Source of the DNA: Paraburkholderia sp.
GTDB taxonomy: Bacteria; Pseudomonadota; Gammaproteobacteria; Burkholderiales; Burkholderiaceae
Length of the DNA: 64,000 nt
Direction of reading: 5' to 3'
Assembly: GCF_028283785.1 (NCBI RefSeq)
Contig: NZ_JAPWKB010000005.1
Coordinates: forward strand, 682,001 to 746,000
Part shown: positions 1 to 8,073 of the stretch, one piece after another
Layout: each line of letters opens with the position of its first letter
Position numbering within the stretch: the first letter of the stretch is position 1
Made by a program: the position numbers and the translations under genes
Notes under the pieces: model-generated
The model's database searches: none
The model's input: only the letters and a program-made list of their open reading frames with translations
What the model was told of the DNA's origin: nothing

Positions 1-167
1 CGTCAGCCCATCGAGGCAGAAAACCGGGTCTTCGACAATTGAAGCGCATCACGTTTTCGGGGTAACGTACCCCTGTTTTTCGATGAAACGCGGTTGATCC
101 GCGCGTCAGGCAAAGCGGACAAACGTCTCGCGTCGCCGTTCATCGCAGCACCGTCCACGTAGTTTTG
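1..167. other. left-edge non-coding stretch
   Basis: The first 13 codons in frame 1 are open and end in TGA at 40-42, so the tail of a gene lying to the left may end here; that is too short to support a call. Nothing else recognisable is seen before the terminator-like hairpin at 168-193. Confidence 0.3.
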
Positions 168-193
168 AGGCCGCGAAATGCGGCTCTTTTTTT
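168..193 (+). terminator. rho-independent terminator-like hairpin
   Basis: GCCGC/GCGGC arms (170-174 and 180-184) with a GAAAT loop are followed by TC and a run of seven T (187-193). It probably closes the transcription unit to the left of the window. Confidence 0.55.
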
Positions 194-258
194 GCCCGCG
201 ATCTTCGCTTGCCGCGGCTATACTTTGCGCCCCTCGTTCTCGCGCATCGTCACCTCAC

Positions 259-1026
259 ATGAAGAAGTGGTTTGCCACCCTGCTGGTCGCGTTAGCCGCA
301 TCGGCAACGCACGCATTCGCCGCGCCGTCCGCCGCATCCTGCACCGATTTCACGCCCAACGCCCAATGGCCGGAACTCAGCAACGCGAAAATGGCGCCGA
401 AGACGCGCCTGCTCTGCTATTCCGATTTCGCGGTCCTGCATTCCGGTGTCACGCACGGACCGTTGTGGTCCGCTGAACATCTGACGCGCGATCACATCGA
501 AGCCGCCAAAGCGATGGTGCGCACCAACAAGTTCTTCGAAGACGCGCGTTTGCCCGACGGCGAAGGCGCGACGCTGGCCGACTACAAACGCAGCGGCTTC
601 GATCGCGGTCATATGAGTCCGGCCGGAAACCGGTGGAACCCGCAGGCAATGGCACAATCGTTTTCGCTTGCGAACATCGTGCCGCAGGATCGTGAGAACA
701 ATCAGCGCCTGTGGTCGCGGATCGAAAGCGCGGTGCGCAAACTCGCGGTGAAATACGACGACACCTACGTCGTCACCGGCCCGATGTTCAACGGCAAGCA
801 GTTGCAAACCATCGGACCGACGCGCGTCTTCGTGCCGACCCAACTGTTCAAGGTCGTCTACATCCCGTCGAAAAAACTCGCATTCGCGATCGTGGTCGAC
901 AATGTGTCCACCAGCGACTACTCGCTGCAATCGATTCACCAGCTCGAAGCAGCCAGCGGCATCCGCTTCCCCGGCATTCCCGACTCGCTGAAAGATCAGC
1001 GTCCAGGAGGACTCAAAGGTGTTTAA
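259..1026 (+). CDS. secreted DNA/RNA non-specific endonuclease (NUC1 family)
   Basis: A 255-residue protein of the beta-beta-alpha metal nuclease family, which cuts DNA and RNA without sequence specificity. The family signature DRGHMSPAGNRW is present, with the catalytic DRGH at about residues 115-118 and a downstream Asn-rich segment (NIVPQDRENNQ) typical of metal binding. Residues 1-22 (MKKWFATLLVALAASATHAF) form a clear Sec signal peptide, so it acts in the periplasm or outside. The ATG at 259 is chosen because the signal peptide begins there; an in-frame upstream ATG at 178 would add 27 residues lying over the terminator. The next small gene overlaps its end by 8 bp and may be co-translated. 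Confidence 0.88.
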   Translation: MKKWFATLLVALAASATHAFAAPSAASCTDFTPNAQWPELSNAKMAPKTRLLCYSDFAVLHSGVTHGPLWSAEHLTRDHIEAAKAMVRTNKFFEDARLPDGEGATLADYKRSGFDRGHMSPAGNRWNPQAMAQSFSLANIVPQDRENNQRLWSRIESAVRKLAVKYDDTYVVTGPMFNGKQLQTIGPTRVFVPTQLFKVVYIPSKKLAFAIVVDNVSTSDYSLQSIHQLEAASGIRFPGIPDSLKDQRPGGLKGV

Positions 1027-1279
1027 AGCCTATTCGAACGACGACGACGTACTGAATGTCCAGGGCGATGCGCTCACGGTCACCAACGGCACGACGCGCG
1101 TGGTGATCGCGGGCACGCTCGAACTCACGCGCGACAAGCGCGGGCTGAAGGCGGCGCTCGCGCTGAAACAGGCGCTCGACAGCGTGGTGGCGGAATTGCA
1201 GGGGCAAGCCGCCCTGCCCGAACGGATCGCCGACGAACCGGACGCCAAACCCGGCGTCGTCGACAATCCGTTCAACTAG
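1019..1279 (+). CDS. small conserved-type hypothetical protein
   Basis: An 86-residue protein starting at GTG 1019, with a good Shine-Dalgarno AGGAGG at 1005-1010. It overlaps the 3' end of the nuclease gene by 8 bp, suggesting translational coupling. The N-terminal part reads as short beta strands (VLNVQGDALTVTNGTTRVV), followed by a Lys/Arg-rich helix (GLKAALALKQALDSVVAEL) and an acidic tail. No signal peptide, membrane segment or known motif is visible. A role linked to the nuclease (for example regulation or immunity) is only a guess from the overlap. Confidence 0.6.
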   Translation: MFKAYSNDDDVLNVQGDALTVTNGTTRVVIAGTLELTRDKRGLKAALALKQALDSVVAELQGQAALPERIADEPDAKPGVVDNPFN

Positions 1280-1428
1280 CGGCGTGCGGTGGCGGCGAGT
1301 TGTTGCCGCCGTTACGCGCCGTTACGTATTAGTAAGGTGGCCCGGTCAACTCGTGTCATCCGGTCAACGTTAAACCGGCAGCGCCGATGCATATCGGTGC
1401 GATTCAGATGTCCCACGAGGAGTTTCAC

Positions 1429-1851
1429 ATGAAGATGATTTTCGCCACGCTTGCCGGCACGTTGCTGGCTTCGACCGCGTTCGCGCAAATCGCCGCACCG
1501 TCGGTCGCCGCGCTGCAATGGCAGGCTCAACCGTCGACGCAGGCAGCCGGGCAAGCCAATCTGAAGGCTGGCACGAGCGCGCAAAACGGGCTGGCGAATT
1601 CGCCTCTCTCCGGACCGTCCGGGCTGGACACATCGCGCACCATCGGGCATCACGCTGACACGAATCTTCACGCGAGGAAGACCAACGCCGCCAGGCCGGA
1701 AGCCGCGCAACCCGACAGGGCTGCGGCACATCAGGCGAACCACGTCGGCAACACGAAACCGGCACACAACGCGATCAAACAAGCCAGCAATGGCGTAGAC
1801 AAAGAAGCCAACGCGCAGCCGGCGCCGATCGCCACCACGAAGATGCCATAA
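1429..1851 (+). CDS. small secreted hypothetical protein, Ala/Asn/His-rich
   Basis: A 140-residue protein with an N-terminal signal peptide (MKMIFATLAGTLLASTAFAQ, cleavage likely after AFA). The mature part is low-complexity and hydrophilic, rich in Ala, Asn, Gln, His and Thr, with no Cys. ATG 1429 is chosen over the upstream in-frame ATG 1387 because GAGGAG at 1417-1422 precedes it and the signal peptide starts there. Function is unknown; the composition suggests an unstructured periplasmic or exported protein. Confidence 0.6.
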   Translation: MKMIFATLAGTLLASTAFAQIAAPSVAALQWQAQPSTQAAGQANLKAGTSAQNGLANSPLSGPSGLDTSRTIGHHADTNLHARKTNAARPEAAQPDRAAAHQANHVGNTKPAHNAIKQASNGVDKEANAQPAPIATTKMP

Positions 1852-1962
1852 CGTGGATCGGTCGAGGGCGCGAGCCTGCCGCGCGTCGTCGCGAAACCGG
1901 GGTTGAGCCGTTGCAACCGGTATCGCGACAACGCCGTCAGAGCGGGCCGTGTCGTTAGGGAG

Positions 1963-1988
1963 GGCGAGTCTCAGGACTCGCCTTTTTT
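1963..1988 (+). terminator. rho-independent terminator
   Basis: GGCGAGTC (1963-1970), TCAG loop, GACTCGCC (1975-1982), then six T. A perfect 8-bp stem. It ends the plus-strand unit and abuts the stop codon of the convergent Crp/Fnr gene. Confidence 0.85.
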
Positions 1989-2730
1989 ATGCGCGCGGCA
2001 AACCGCCGAGCGCCGCGAGCGTGTCCGGATCGACGATTTCGATTTCGGCGTAACGCAGCGCGAGCGCGCCTTGCGCTTCGAACTGCTTGAGCACCTGATT
2101 GATGGTCTGACGCGATAACGCGAGCATCATCGCCAGATCCTCCTGCGGCACTTTCAATACGCGTCGCATCGACACAAACGCCGGTGCGTGTTGCGCATCG
2201 CGCGACGTATCGTCGGCGTCGCCCGCATCGAATCCACGCGCCATCAGCAGCAGGCGGCGCGCAACACGCTGCGCCGCCGGCAACAACGCGGTTTCCTCGA
2301 TCGCATCGAACGCAAGCCGCAGCTTGTGCGTCACCAGCAAACCGAACGCATGCCAGTGATGCGGCTCGCGCGCCAGCAACGCGGCAAGCGCCGCGCGCGA
2401 CACGTGAAACACGCGCGATTCGCGTTCGGCATAGGCGTCGTGCGTGCGCGGACGACCGTCGAACAGCGCGATCTCGCCGAACCAGTTGACGGGTTCGATC
2501 ACCGCGAGCAAAGCCTCGCGTCCGGCGACGCTCGCCGCGCCGATCCGCACGATCCCGTCGAGCACGCAGTAAAGACCGTCGTCCGCGTCGCCGCGCATGA
2601 ACAGCCGCTCTCCCGCCGCGAGCGCACGCACCCTGCCATGCGCGAGCAGCGATTCGCGCAACGCATCGGGCAACGCGCGAAACCAGCCGCTGCGGTCGAG
2701 CGTCGCGCGCACTGCGTGAGGAAAAGTCAT
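1987..2730 (-). CDS. Crp/Fnr-family transcriptional regulator
   Basis: A 247-residue regulator with an N-terminal cyclic-nucleotide-binding fold (ERLFMRGDADDGLYCVLDGIVRIG, about residues 35-65, with the usual glycine-rich beta-barrel pattern) and a C-terminal winged helix whose recognition helix is seen in ALSRQTINQVLKQFEAQGAL. There is no N-terminal Cys cluster, so it is not an oxygen-sensing Fnr with an Fe-S centre. The ligand cannot be read from sequence. It stands alone, divergent from the DUF962 gene, with which it shares an 88-bp promoter region. Confidence 0.85.
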   Translation of the reverse strand: MTFPHAVRATLDRSGWFRALPDALRESLLAHGRVRALAAGERLFMRGDADDGLYCVLDGIVRIGAASVAGREALLAVIEPVNWFGEIALFDGRPRTHDAYAERESRVFHVSRAALAALLAREPHHWHAFGLLVTHKLRLAFDAIEETALLPAAQRVARRLLLMARGFDAGDADDTSRDAQHAPAFVSMRRVLKVPQEDLAMMLALSRQTINQVLKQFEAQGALALRYAEIEIVDPDTLAALGGLPRA

Positions 2731-2818
2731 AACGGCGTCGTGCTCGATTGTCGGCTACCCGAAAGTCTGAAAAGCGATTGGCCGCGATTATGATGACTTT
2801 GAAGAAGGAGCGACATCC

Positions 2819-3349
2819 ATGAGAACGCTGACCGACCACCTGACCCAATACGCGGCCTACCATCGCGACAGCCGCAATATCGCCACGCATTTCGTCGGCA
2901 TTCCGATGATCGTGCTCGCGCTCGCCGTGTTGTTGAGCCGGCCGTCGATCGCGCTGGGCGCGTCGGCGCTGATGGTCTCGCCCGCGTGGCTGCTGTTCGG
3001 CGCGGCGACCGTCTATTACATCGCGCTCGATGTGCCGCTCGGCCTGATGATGGCGGTGGTGTCGGCGGTATGCGTCGGTTTCGGGGAATGGCTCGCCGCG
3101 CAGGGCACGCTTGCGTGGGCGGCGACGGGCATCGGCCTGTTCGTGACCGGATGGGCGTTTCAGTTCGTCGGACACGTCGCGTACGAACATCGCAAACCCG
3201 CGTTCGTCGACGATGTGATCGGCCTCGCGATCGGGCCGCTGTTCGTGCTTGCCGAAGCGCTGTTCGGAATCGGCTGGCGACCGGCGCTGCGCGAATCGAT
3301 CGATGCGCAAGTCGGCCCGACGCGAATCAACCGGCGCGCAACGCTTTGA
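2819..3349 (+). CDS. DUF962 / Mpo1-like membrane protein
   Basis: A 176-residue protein of the DUF962 family (yeast YGL010w/Mpo1). The family N-terminus is clear: MRTLTDHLTQYAAYHRDSRN followed by HFVGIPMIVLALAVLLSRP, with conserved histidines (H17, H27) that in Mpo1 bind iron for alpha-oxidation of 2-hydroxy fatty acids. A second His pair occurs later (FVGHVAYEHRKPAF). Four hydrophobic segments suggest an inner-membrane protein. A lipid-oxidation role would fit the nearby hopanoid locus but is an inference from family only. GAAGGAGCGAC lies just before the ATG. Confidence 0.75.
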   Translation: MRTLTDHLTQYAAYHRDSRNIATHFVGIPMIVLALAVLLSRPSIALGASALMVSPAWLLFGAATVYYIALDVPLGLMMAVVSAVCVGFGEWLAAQGTLAWAATGIGLFVTGWAFQFVGHVAYEHRKPAFVDDVIGLAIGPLFVLAEALFGIGWRPALRESIDAQVGPTRINRRATL

Positions 3350-3368
3350 CCGACGCGCGCCGCCCTGC

Positions 3369-4259
3369 TCAACGCGGCGCGAGCAAACGCACGCCGTGCA
3401 GCGCCGTCAACGCGACCGCGATCCAGATCGGCACGTAAGTGGCCAGTTGCTGCGAGCTCAAGGTTTCACCGAGCATCGTCACCGATACCGCGACCAGCAA
3501 TACCGGTTCGACATAACCGAGAATGCCGAACAGCGCGATCGGCAGCAACCGGCTGGCTTTCAGAAACGATCCCAGCGCGATCATGCTCAACGCGCCGAGT
3601 CCCGGCAACAACACGAACCACATGTCGAGTCGCCCGCCGATCAACGACAGCGAACCGCCCCAACCGACTTGCACAAGCGCGACCGGCAGCAGCAACAGCA
3701 TGTCGAGCGCGAACGCGGTCAGCGAATCCGCGTTGATTTTGCGGCGCAACACGAAATACGGCGGATAGCCGCACGCGACCAGCAGCGTCGGCCACGAAAA
3801 CGCGCCGGTCGCCCACAGCTCATGCGCGACGCCGACCGCCGCGCAGCCGACCGCAAGCCACTGCAAGCCGTCGATCCGCTCGCGATAGTAGAAGCGCCCG
3901 ACCAGCACCATGATCAGCGGCAACAGAAAATAGCCGAGCGACACTTCGAGCATGCGCCCATGCAGCGGCGCCCACAAAAACACCCATAACTGCAAACCGA
4001 GCATCGCGGCACTCGCCAGCACGGCCGCGCCGAGACGCGGTTCGGCCAGCGCGCGCATCACCAGATCGCGCAGCAGCGTCAAACGCTTGCGCTGCGCGAG
4101 CAGCAACACGGTAAATGGGACGGTCCAGATCACGCGCCACGCGAAGATGTCGAGTCCGGTGAGCGGCGCAAGCAGTCTGGCGTATGCGGATAACAACGCA
4201 AACATCGCCGACGCGCCCACCGACAGCGCGATGCCGCGTCCCGGCTGATAGTGATTCAT
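3369..4259 (-). CDS. rarD: EamA-family transporter, RarD type
   Basis: A 296-residue protein with about ten hydrophobic segments and two EamA repeats, matching the RarD subfamily of drug/metabolite transporters in length and in the N-terminal block (LLAPLTGLDIFAWRVIWTVP) and central block (LGYFLLPLIMVLVGRFYYRE). RarD proteins are inner-membrane exporters of poorly defined substrate. It converges on the DUF962 gene with a 19-bp gap and has no obvious operon partner. Confidence 0.85.
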   Translation of the reverse strand: MNHYQPGRGIALSVGASAMFALLSAYARLLAPLTGLDIFAWRVIWTVPFTVLLLAQRKRLTLLRDLVMRALAEPRLGAAVLASAAMLGLQLWVFLWAPLHGRMLEVSLGYFLLPLIMVLVGRFYYRERIDGLQWLAVGCAAVGVAHELWATGAFSWPTLLVACGYPPYFVLRRKINADSLTAFALDMLLLLPVALVQVGWGGSLSLIGGRLDMWFVLLPGLGALSMIALGSFLKASRLLPIALFGILGYVEPVLLVAVSVTMLGETLSSQQLATYVPIWIAVALTALHGVRLLAPR

Positions 4260-4770
4260 CGACGGTTCCGCCGGGAATCGCGTGACGCGGCGCTGGCTTC
4301 TTTCATACGGACAGGTCTCATGGATTCGGCGCGCATTGCACAGGCCGGTTCGGTCCGGCGCGGATCATGCCGACGTCACGCTGACGTCATGCACCGCACC
4401 GCACAATGCCTTCAGCGCGCTCGTTGTTCGGATCAAAATCAAGCCGGCATTCTAGACGTTTCGACACACATCGCGACGCGAAGCAGGCGTTTTTTCCGGC
4501 AGAGCGACGATCGATGGTCTAGAACATAACTTCACTGCGCACGCGTGCAGCCGCCGCCGGATCGGCTGCGAGCGCGCCCTTTCGCAGATACGCGCGCCCC
4601 AAGCGCGGTTCTTGCTAAACAGTTGGCCCGGTCTCGATCTTCGTGCCGGGCTTGGACGCCGACTTGCGGACCTGCCGTCCGCCCTCTTCGCTGCCGGCGC
4701 GCTGTGGTTTAACGCGTCTGCATCCACCCGTGCCGACCCCGAAGCGTCGCACGTATTCACTGGAGACAGC
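4260..4770. other. 511-bp intergenic region between rarD and egtD
   Basis: It holds the divergent promoters of rarD and egtD and the inverted repeat at 4372-4388. Open frames crossing it (one runs into egtD from 4612) have no recognisable protein features. I see no remnant of the usual ergothioneine partner gene egtB here. Confidence 0.6.
4372..4388. promoter_or_regulatory. perfect 7-3-7 inverted repeat, possible operator
   Basis: GACGTCACGCTGACGTC is a perfect dyad (GACGTCA, CGC spacer, TGACGTC) in the divergent rarD/egtD intergenic region. Its regulator is unknown. Confidence 0.35.
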
Positions 4771-5757
4771 ATGATTCAGCCTGCCCTGTCGCATGAACTG
4801 CTTGAACGCAACCGCGCCAAAGCCGACTTTGTTGCCGACGTCCGCGCCGGTCTGTCGAAGGCGCCGCAAAAAGAATTGCCGTCGAAGTATCTGTATGACG
4901 AAGTCGGTTCCGCGTTGTTCGAAGTGATTACGGTATTGCCGGAATACGGCGTCACGCGCGCCGAAGAGCGTCTGTTGACCGAGCACGCCGCCGACATCGT
5001 CGCGCATCTGCCGCACGATGTGACTGTTGCCGAACTCGGCAGCGGCAGCGGCCGCAAAACGCGCCGGATTCTGGAAGCGCTGTGTAAAAAGCGCCCGACT
5101 TCTTACTGCCCGATTGAAATTTCTCGCAGTGCGTTGCAGTTGTGCCGACGCGAACTCGGCGATATCGAACGGATTTCGATTGTCGGCTACGAGCGCGATT
5201 ATCTGGCCGGTCTCGCGGAAGTCAGCCAGAACCGCGCCGCCAACGAGCGCCTGCTGGTGCTGTTCCTCGGTAGCACGATCGGCAACTTCGGGCGGCTCGC
5301 GGCGACCCGTTTTCTGCGCGATATCCGCACGATGCTCGCGCCCGGCGACGCGCTGCTGCTCGGCACCGACCTCGACAAGCCGGTGGACACGCTGATCGCC
5401 GCCTACGACGACGCGGTCGGCGTGACGGCGGCGTTCAACCTGAACCTGCTGGCGCGGATCAATCGCGAACTGGACGGCAATTTCCCGCTCGACAAGTTCG
5501 AGCACGTCGCCCGATTCAATCGCGACGCGCGCAGTATCGAGATGCATCTTCGCGCGAAGGAACCCGTGACGGCGCAGGTTCGCGCCGCGCAGCTGACGGT
5601 CAGCCTCGAAGCGGGCGAAACGATCTGGACCGAAAGCAGCCACAAATATCGCGCCGACGAAGTGCCCGCGATCGCGTACGACGCGCGCTTCACGTGCAGC
5701 CATCAATGGATCGAGCGCGACTGGGGTTTTGCGGAAAGTTTGCTGGTAGCGCGTTGA
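4771..5757 (+). CDS. egtD: L-histidine N(alpha)-methyltransferase (EgtD-like)
   Basis: A 328-residue SAM-dependent methyltransferase of the EgtD family, which trimethylates histidine to hercynine, the first step to ergothioneine. The family N-terminus (GLSKAPQKELPSKYLYDEVG, then LFEVITVLPEYGVTRAEERL) and the SAM loop VAELGSGSGRKTRRIL are plain. The C-terminal half contains the substrate-binding region (FLGSTIGNFGR; DLDKPVDTLIAAYDDAVGVT). Start ATG 4771 is supported by TGGAGA at 4761-4766; the longer frame from 4612 lacks family sequence. No egtB lies beside it, so either the partner is elsewhere or another amino acid betaine is made. Confidence 0.85.
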   Translation: MIQPALSHELLERNRAKADFVADVRAGLSKAPQKELPSKYLYDEVGSALFEVITVLPEYGVTRAEERLLTEHAADIVAHLPHDVTVAELGSGSGRKTRRILEALCKKRPTSYCPIEISRSALQLCRRELGDIERISIVGYERDYLAGLAEVSQNRAANERLLVLFLGSTIGNFGRLAATRFLRDIRTMLAPGDALLLGTDLDKPVDTLIAAYDDAVGVTAAFNLNLLARINRELDGNFPLDKFEHVARFNRDARSIEMHLRAKEPVTAQVRAAQLTVSLEAGETIWTESSHKYRADEVPAIAYDARFTCSHQWIERDWGFAESLLVAR

Positions 5758-5817
5758 GCGCGCGCTAGCGCGGGACGACCTCGCGGTGCCGCGTTTGATG
5801 CGCGGCGCCGCGATCGT

Positions 5818-6114
5818 TCAGTGCTGTTCGAATCGCTCGTAGCGCTTTTCGGTGTAACGCTCCTCGCCGGTCACTTCCGACACGCGCGCGGCGGGCGGTC
5901 CGTGGCGCAACCACGACAGCATCCGGTCGACCTGATTGGCCGGACCTTGCAGCAGCGCCTCGACGGAACCGTCTTCGAGGTTCGCCACCCATCCCTTGAT
6001 ACCGAGCGCGTGCGCCTGACGCACGGTCGCGTGGCGAAAGCCGACGCCTTGCACGACGCCGCGCACACGCACGTAATACGTTTCGATCCGCGAGTCCAGA
6101 TCTGGGCCAGTCAT
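5818..6114 (-). CDS. acyP: acylphosphatase
   Basis: A 98-residue protein, the usual size of the family, which hydrolyses acyl phosphates in the cytosol. The catalytic arginine sits in VRGVVQGVGFRHAT and the catalytic asparagine in KGWVANLEDGSVEA. Start ATG at 6114 is preceded by AGGAGAGG, so the longer frame beginning at 6237 is not used. It converges on egtD and is divergent from hpnA. Confidence 0.92.
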   Translation of the reverse strand: MTGPDLDSRIETYYVRVRGVVQGVGFRHATVRQAHALGIKGWVANLEDGSVEALLQGPANQVDRMLSWLRHGPPAARVSEVTGEERYTEKRYERFEQH

Positions 6115-6265
6115 GCCGTCCTCTCCTGACAATATTTCAAGCGGGCATTCTAGACGCGTCTTCGCAAGAAGCGTGCGGCGCGTGACGGCGACATCGCGTG
6201 CGCCCACGTACAATCCGACGACTTCGACGATAGTCATGCAGCAACCAGGATAAATCAGGAAAAGA

Positions 6266-7276
6266 ATGACCGATCAATCTCGCGATCTCGTACTTGTCAC
6301 CGGGGCGTCCGGCTTTGTCGGCTCGGCGGTGGCGCGCATCGCGCAACAGAAAGGATTCGCCGTCCGCGTGCTGGTGCGCGCAACCAGTTCGCGGACCAAC
6401 GTGGACGCGCTCGACGCGGAGGTTGTGGTCGGCGATATGCGCGACGAAGCGTCGATGCGCGCGGCCTTGCGCGGCGTGCGCTATCTGCTGCACGTCGCCG
6501 CGGATTACCGGCTGTGGGCGCCCGATCCGGGCGAAATCGAGCGCGCGAATCTCGAAGGCACCGAGGCCACGATGCGCGCGGCGTTGAAGGAAGGCGTCGA
6601 ACGGATCGTCTATACGAGCAGCGTCGCGACGTTGAAGGTGACGCCGTCCGGCAAGCCGGTCGATGAAACCTCGCCGATGACCGCCGATCAGGCGATCGGC
6701 GTCTACAAGCGCAGCAAGGTGCTGGCCGAGCGTGCCGTGGAACGGATGATCGCGCAGGACGGCCTGCCCGCCGTGATCGTCAATCCGTCCACGCCGATCG
6801 GTCCGCGCGACGTGAAGCCGACGCCGACCGGCCGCATCATCGTCGAAGCCGCGACCGGCAAGATTCCCGCGTTCGTCGATACCGGTCTGAACCTCGCGCA
6901 CGTCGACGACGTCGCGATGGGTCATTTTCTGGCGCTGGAGCGCGGCGTGATCGGCGAGCGCTATATTCTCGGCGGCGAAAATCTGCCGCTACAGCAGATG
7001 CTCGCCGACATCGCAGCGCTGACCAATCGCAAGCCGCCGACCATCGCATTGCCGCGCTGGCCGCTCTACCCGATCGCGGCGGGCGCGGAATTCGTCGCGC
7101 GGTTCACGCGCAAGGAACCGTTCGTCACCGTCGACGGACTGAAGATGTCGCGCAACAAGATGTATTTTTCGTCGGCGAAGGCAGAGCGCGAACTCGGTTA
7201 TCGCGCGCGGCCCTACCGCGAAGGTCTCGCGGATGCGATCACGTGGTTCCGCGAAGCCGGCTATCTGACGAAGTAA
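6266..7276 (+). CDS. hpnA: hopanoid-associated sugar epimerase HpnA
   Basis: A 336-residue extended short-chain dehydrogenase. The NAD-binding motif TGASGFVGSAVARI is at about residues 13-26 and the catalytic Tyr-x3-Lys at YKRSK. Sequence and length match HpnA, an NAD-dependent epimerase/dehydratase-like protein found with hopanoid genes; its exact substrate is not settled in the literature I know. It opens the hopanoid locus, followed by an unknown gene and hpnB on the opposite strand. Confidence 0.85.
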   Translation: MTDQSRDLVLVTGASGFVGSAVARIAQQKGFAVRVLVRATSSRTNVDALDAEVVVGDMRDEASMRAALRGVRYLLHVAADYRLWAPDPGEIERANLEGTEATMRAALKEGVERIVYTSSVATLKVTPSGKPVDETSPMTADQAIGVYKRSKVLAERAVERMIAQDGLPAVIVNPSTPIGPRDVKPTPTGRIIVEAATGKIPAFVDTGLNLAHVDDVAMGHFLALERGVIGERYILGGENLPLQQMLADIAALTNRKPPTIALPRWPLYPIAAGAEFVARFTRKEPFVTVDGLKMSRNKMYFSSAKAERELGYRARPYREGLADAITWFREAGYLTK

Positions 7277-7454
7277 CGCGCCGGGTCCGTGCGCGTCGCG
7301 GCACCCGCCGCGCATGCATGATCTCGCGCAAAAGGCTTTCCGGTTCTTGCCGAACGCTAGACTTTGTTACAAGGTCGAACGTCCGACAAAACGGAAGGCC
7401 CGCGCGCAGCAGGTAAAATCCCGCTGCTAACGCTATCAAGAAAAGAAATCTCGC

Positions 7455-7958
7455 ATGAATCTCAATGAACAGATCGGTGCGCTGGAGATGGGCATCGATC
7501 AACTGATCGACGCATCGGACGCATCGCGACAGCCGGAATCCGCAGTCCATCCCGAAGCGCTGCCGGCCGACCCGCCGGTGGAATCGCCCGCCGCCGCTTT
7601 GCCGGAAGAACCGGTCGAGGCCGCGCCTGCCGCGATGCCCACGCTGGCCATCGCGCGCCCGGCGCAAGACGAAATCACGATGACGATCGGCGATCAGACG
7701 GTGCGTCTGCATACCGAGCAGATCGGTCAACTGATCGAAGAACTCGCGAACGCGCGTGCATCGATGCAGCCGGAACCGCCGCCGAACGTGCCGCCGGGCT
7801 GGCGGTTCGTGTCGACGAAAAACCCCGCAATGGCCGTGCAGAAAAGCGCGAACGGCGATCGTCTGCTGATCCTGCGTCACACCGGCCACGGCTGGGTGCC
7901 GTTCACGCTGTCGCCGGAAGTCGCGGTCCAGTTGTACATGCTGTTGACGCAAGGTTGA
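7455..7958 (+). CDS. hypothetical protein, Pro/Ala-rich linker and conserved C-terminal domain
   Basis: A 167-residue protein in three parts: a short helix (NLNEQIGALEMGIDQLIDA), a Pro/Ala/Glu-rich linker (about 25-70), and a folded-looking C-terminal part (EITMTIGDQTVRLHTEQIGQLIEELANARASM, then PPGWRFVSTKNPAMAVQK and GDRLLILRHTGHGWVPFTL). No signal peptide or transmembrane segment. I do not recognise the family. It sits between hpnA and hpnB and is closed by the terminator at 8014-8045. Confidence 0.7.
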   Translation: MNLNEQIGALEMGIDQLIDASDASRQPESAVHPEALPADPPVESPAAALPEEPVEAAPAAMPTLAIARPAQDEITMTIGDQTVRLHTEQIGQLIEELANARASMQPEPPPNVPPGWRFVSTKNPAMAVQKSANGDRLLILRHTGHGWVPFTLSPEVAVQLYMLLTQG

Positions 7959-8013
7959 GCCGCGGACGCTAACGCGAACGCGAACGATCGGCCCGACAGC
8001 CGTCGTACCGACG

Positions 8014-8045
8014 AAAAAAAGCCGCGCATCGAGCGCGGCTTTTTT
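8014..8045. terminator. bidirectional rho-independent terminator
   Basis: Seven A, GCCGCGC stem, ATCGA loop, GCGCGGC stem, seven T. It serves both the plus-strand hypothetical gene and the convergent hpnB. Confidence 0.9.
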
Positions 8046-8073
8046 CATGCGTGAACGTATGTGCGCGAGCGTT

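Noticed and set aside
1955..3310. Long minus-strand frame of 451 codons
   Set aside because: It is the alternate-frame shadow of the Crp/Fnr and DUF962 genes, full of Arg and low in hydrophobic residues.
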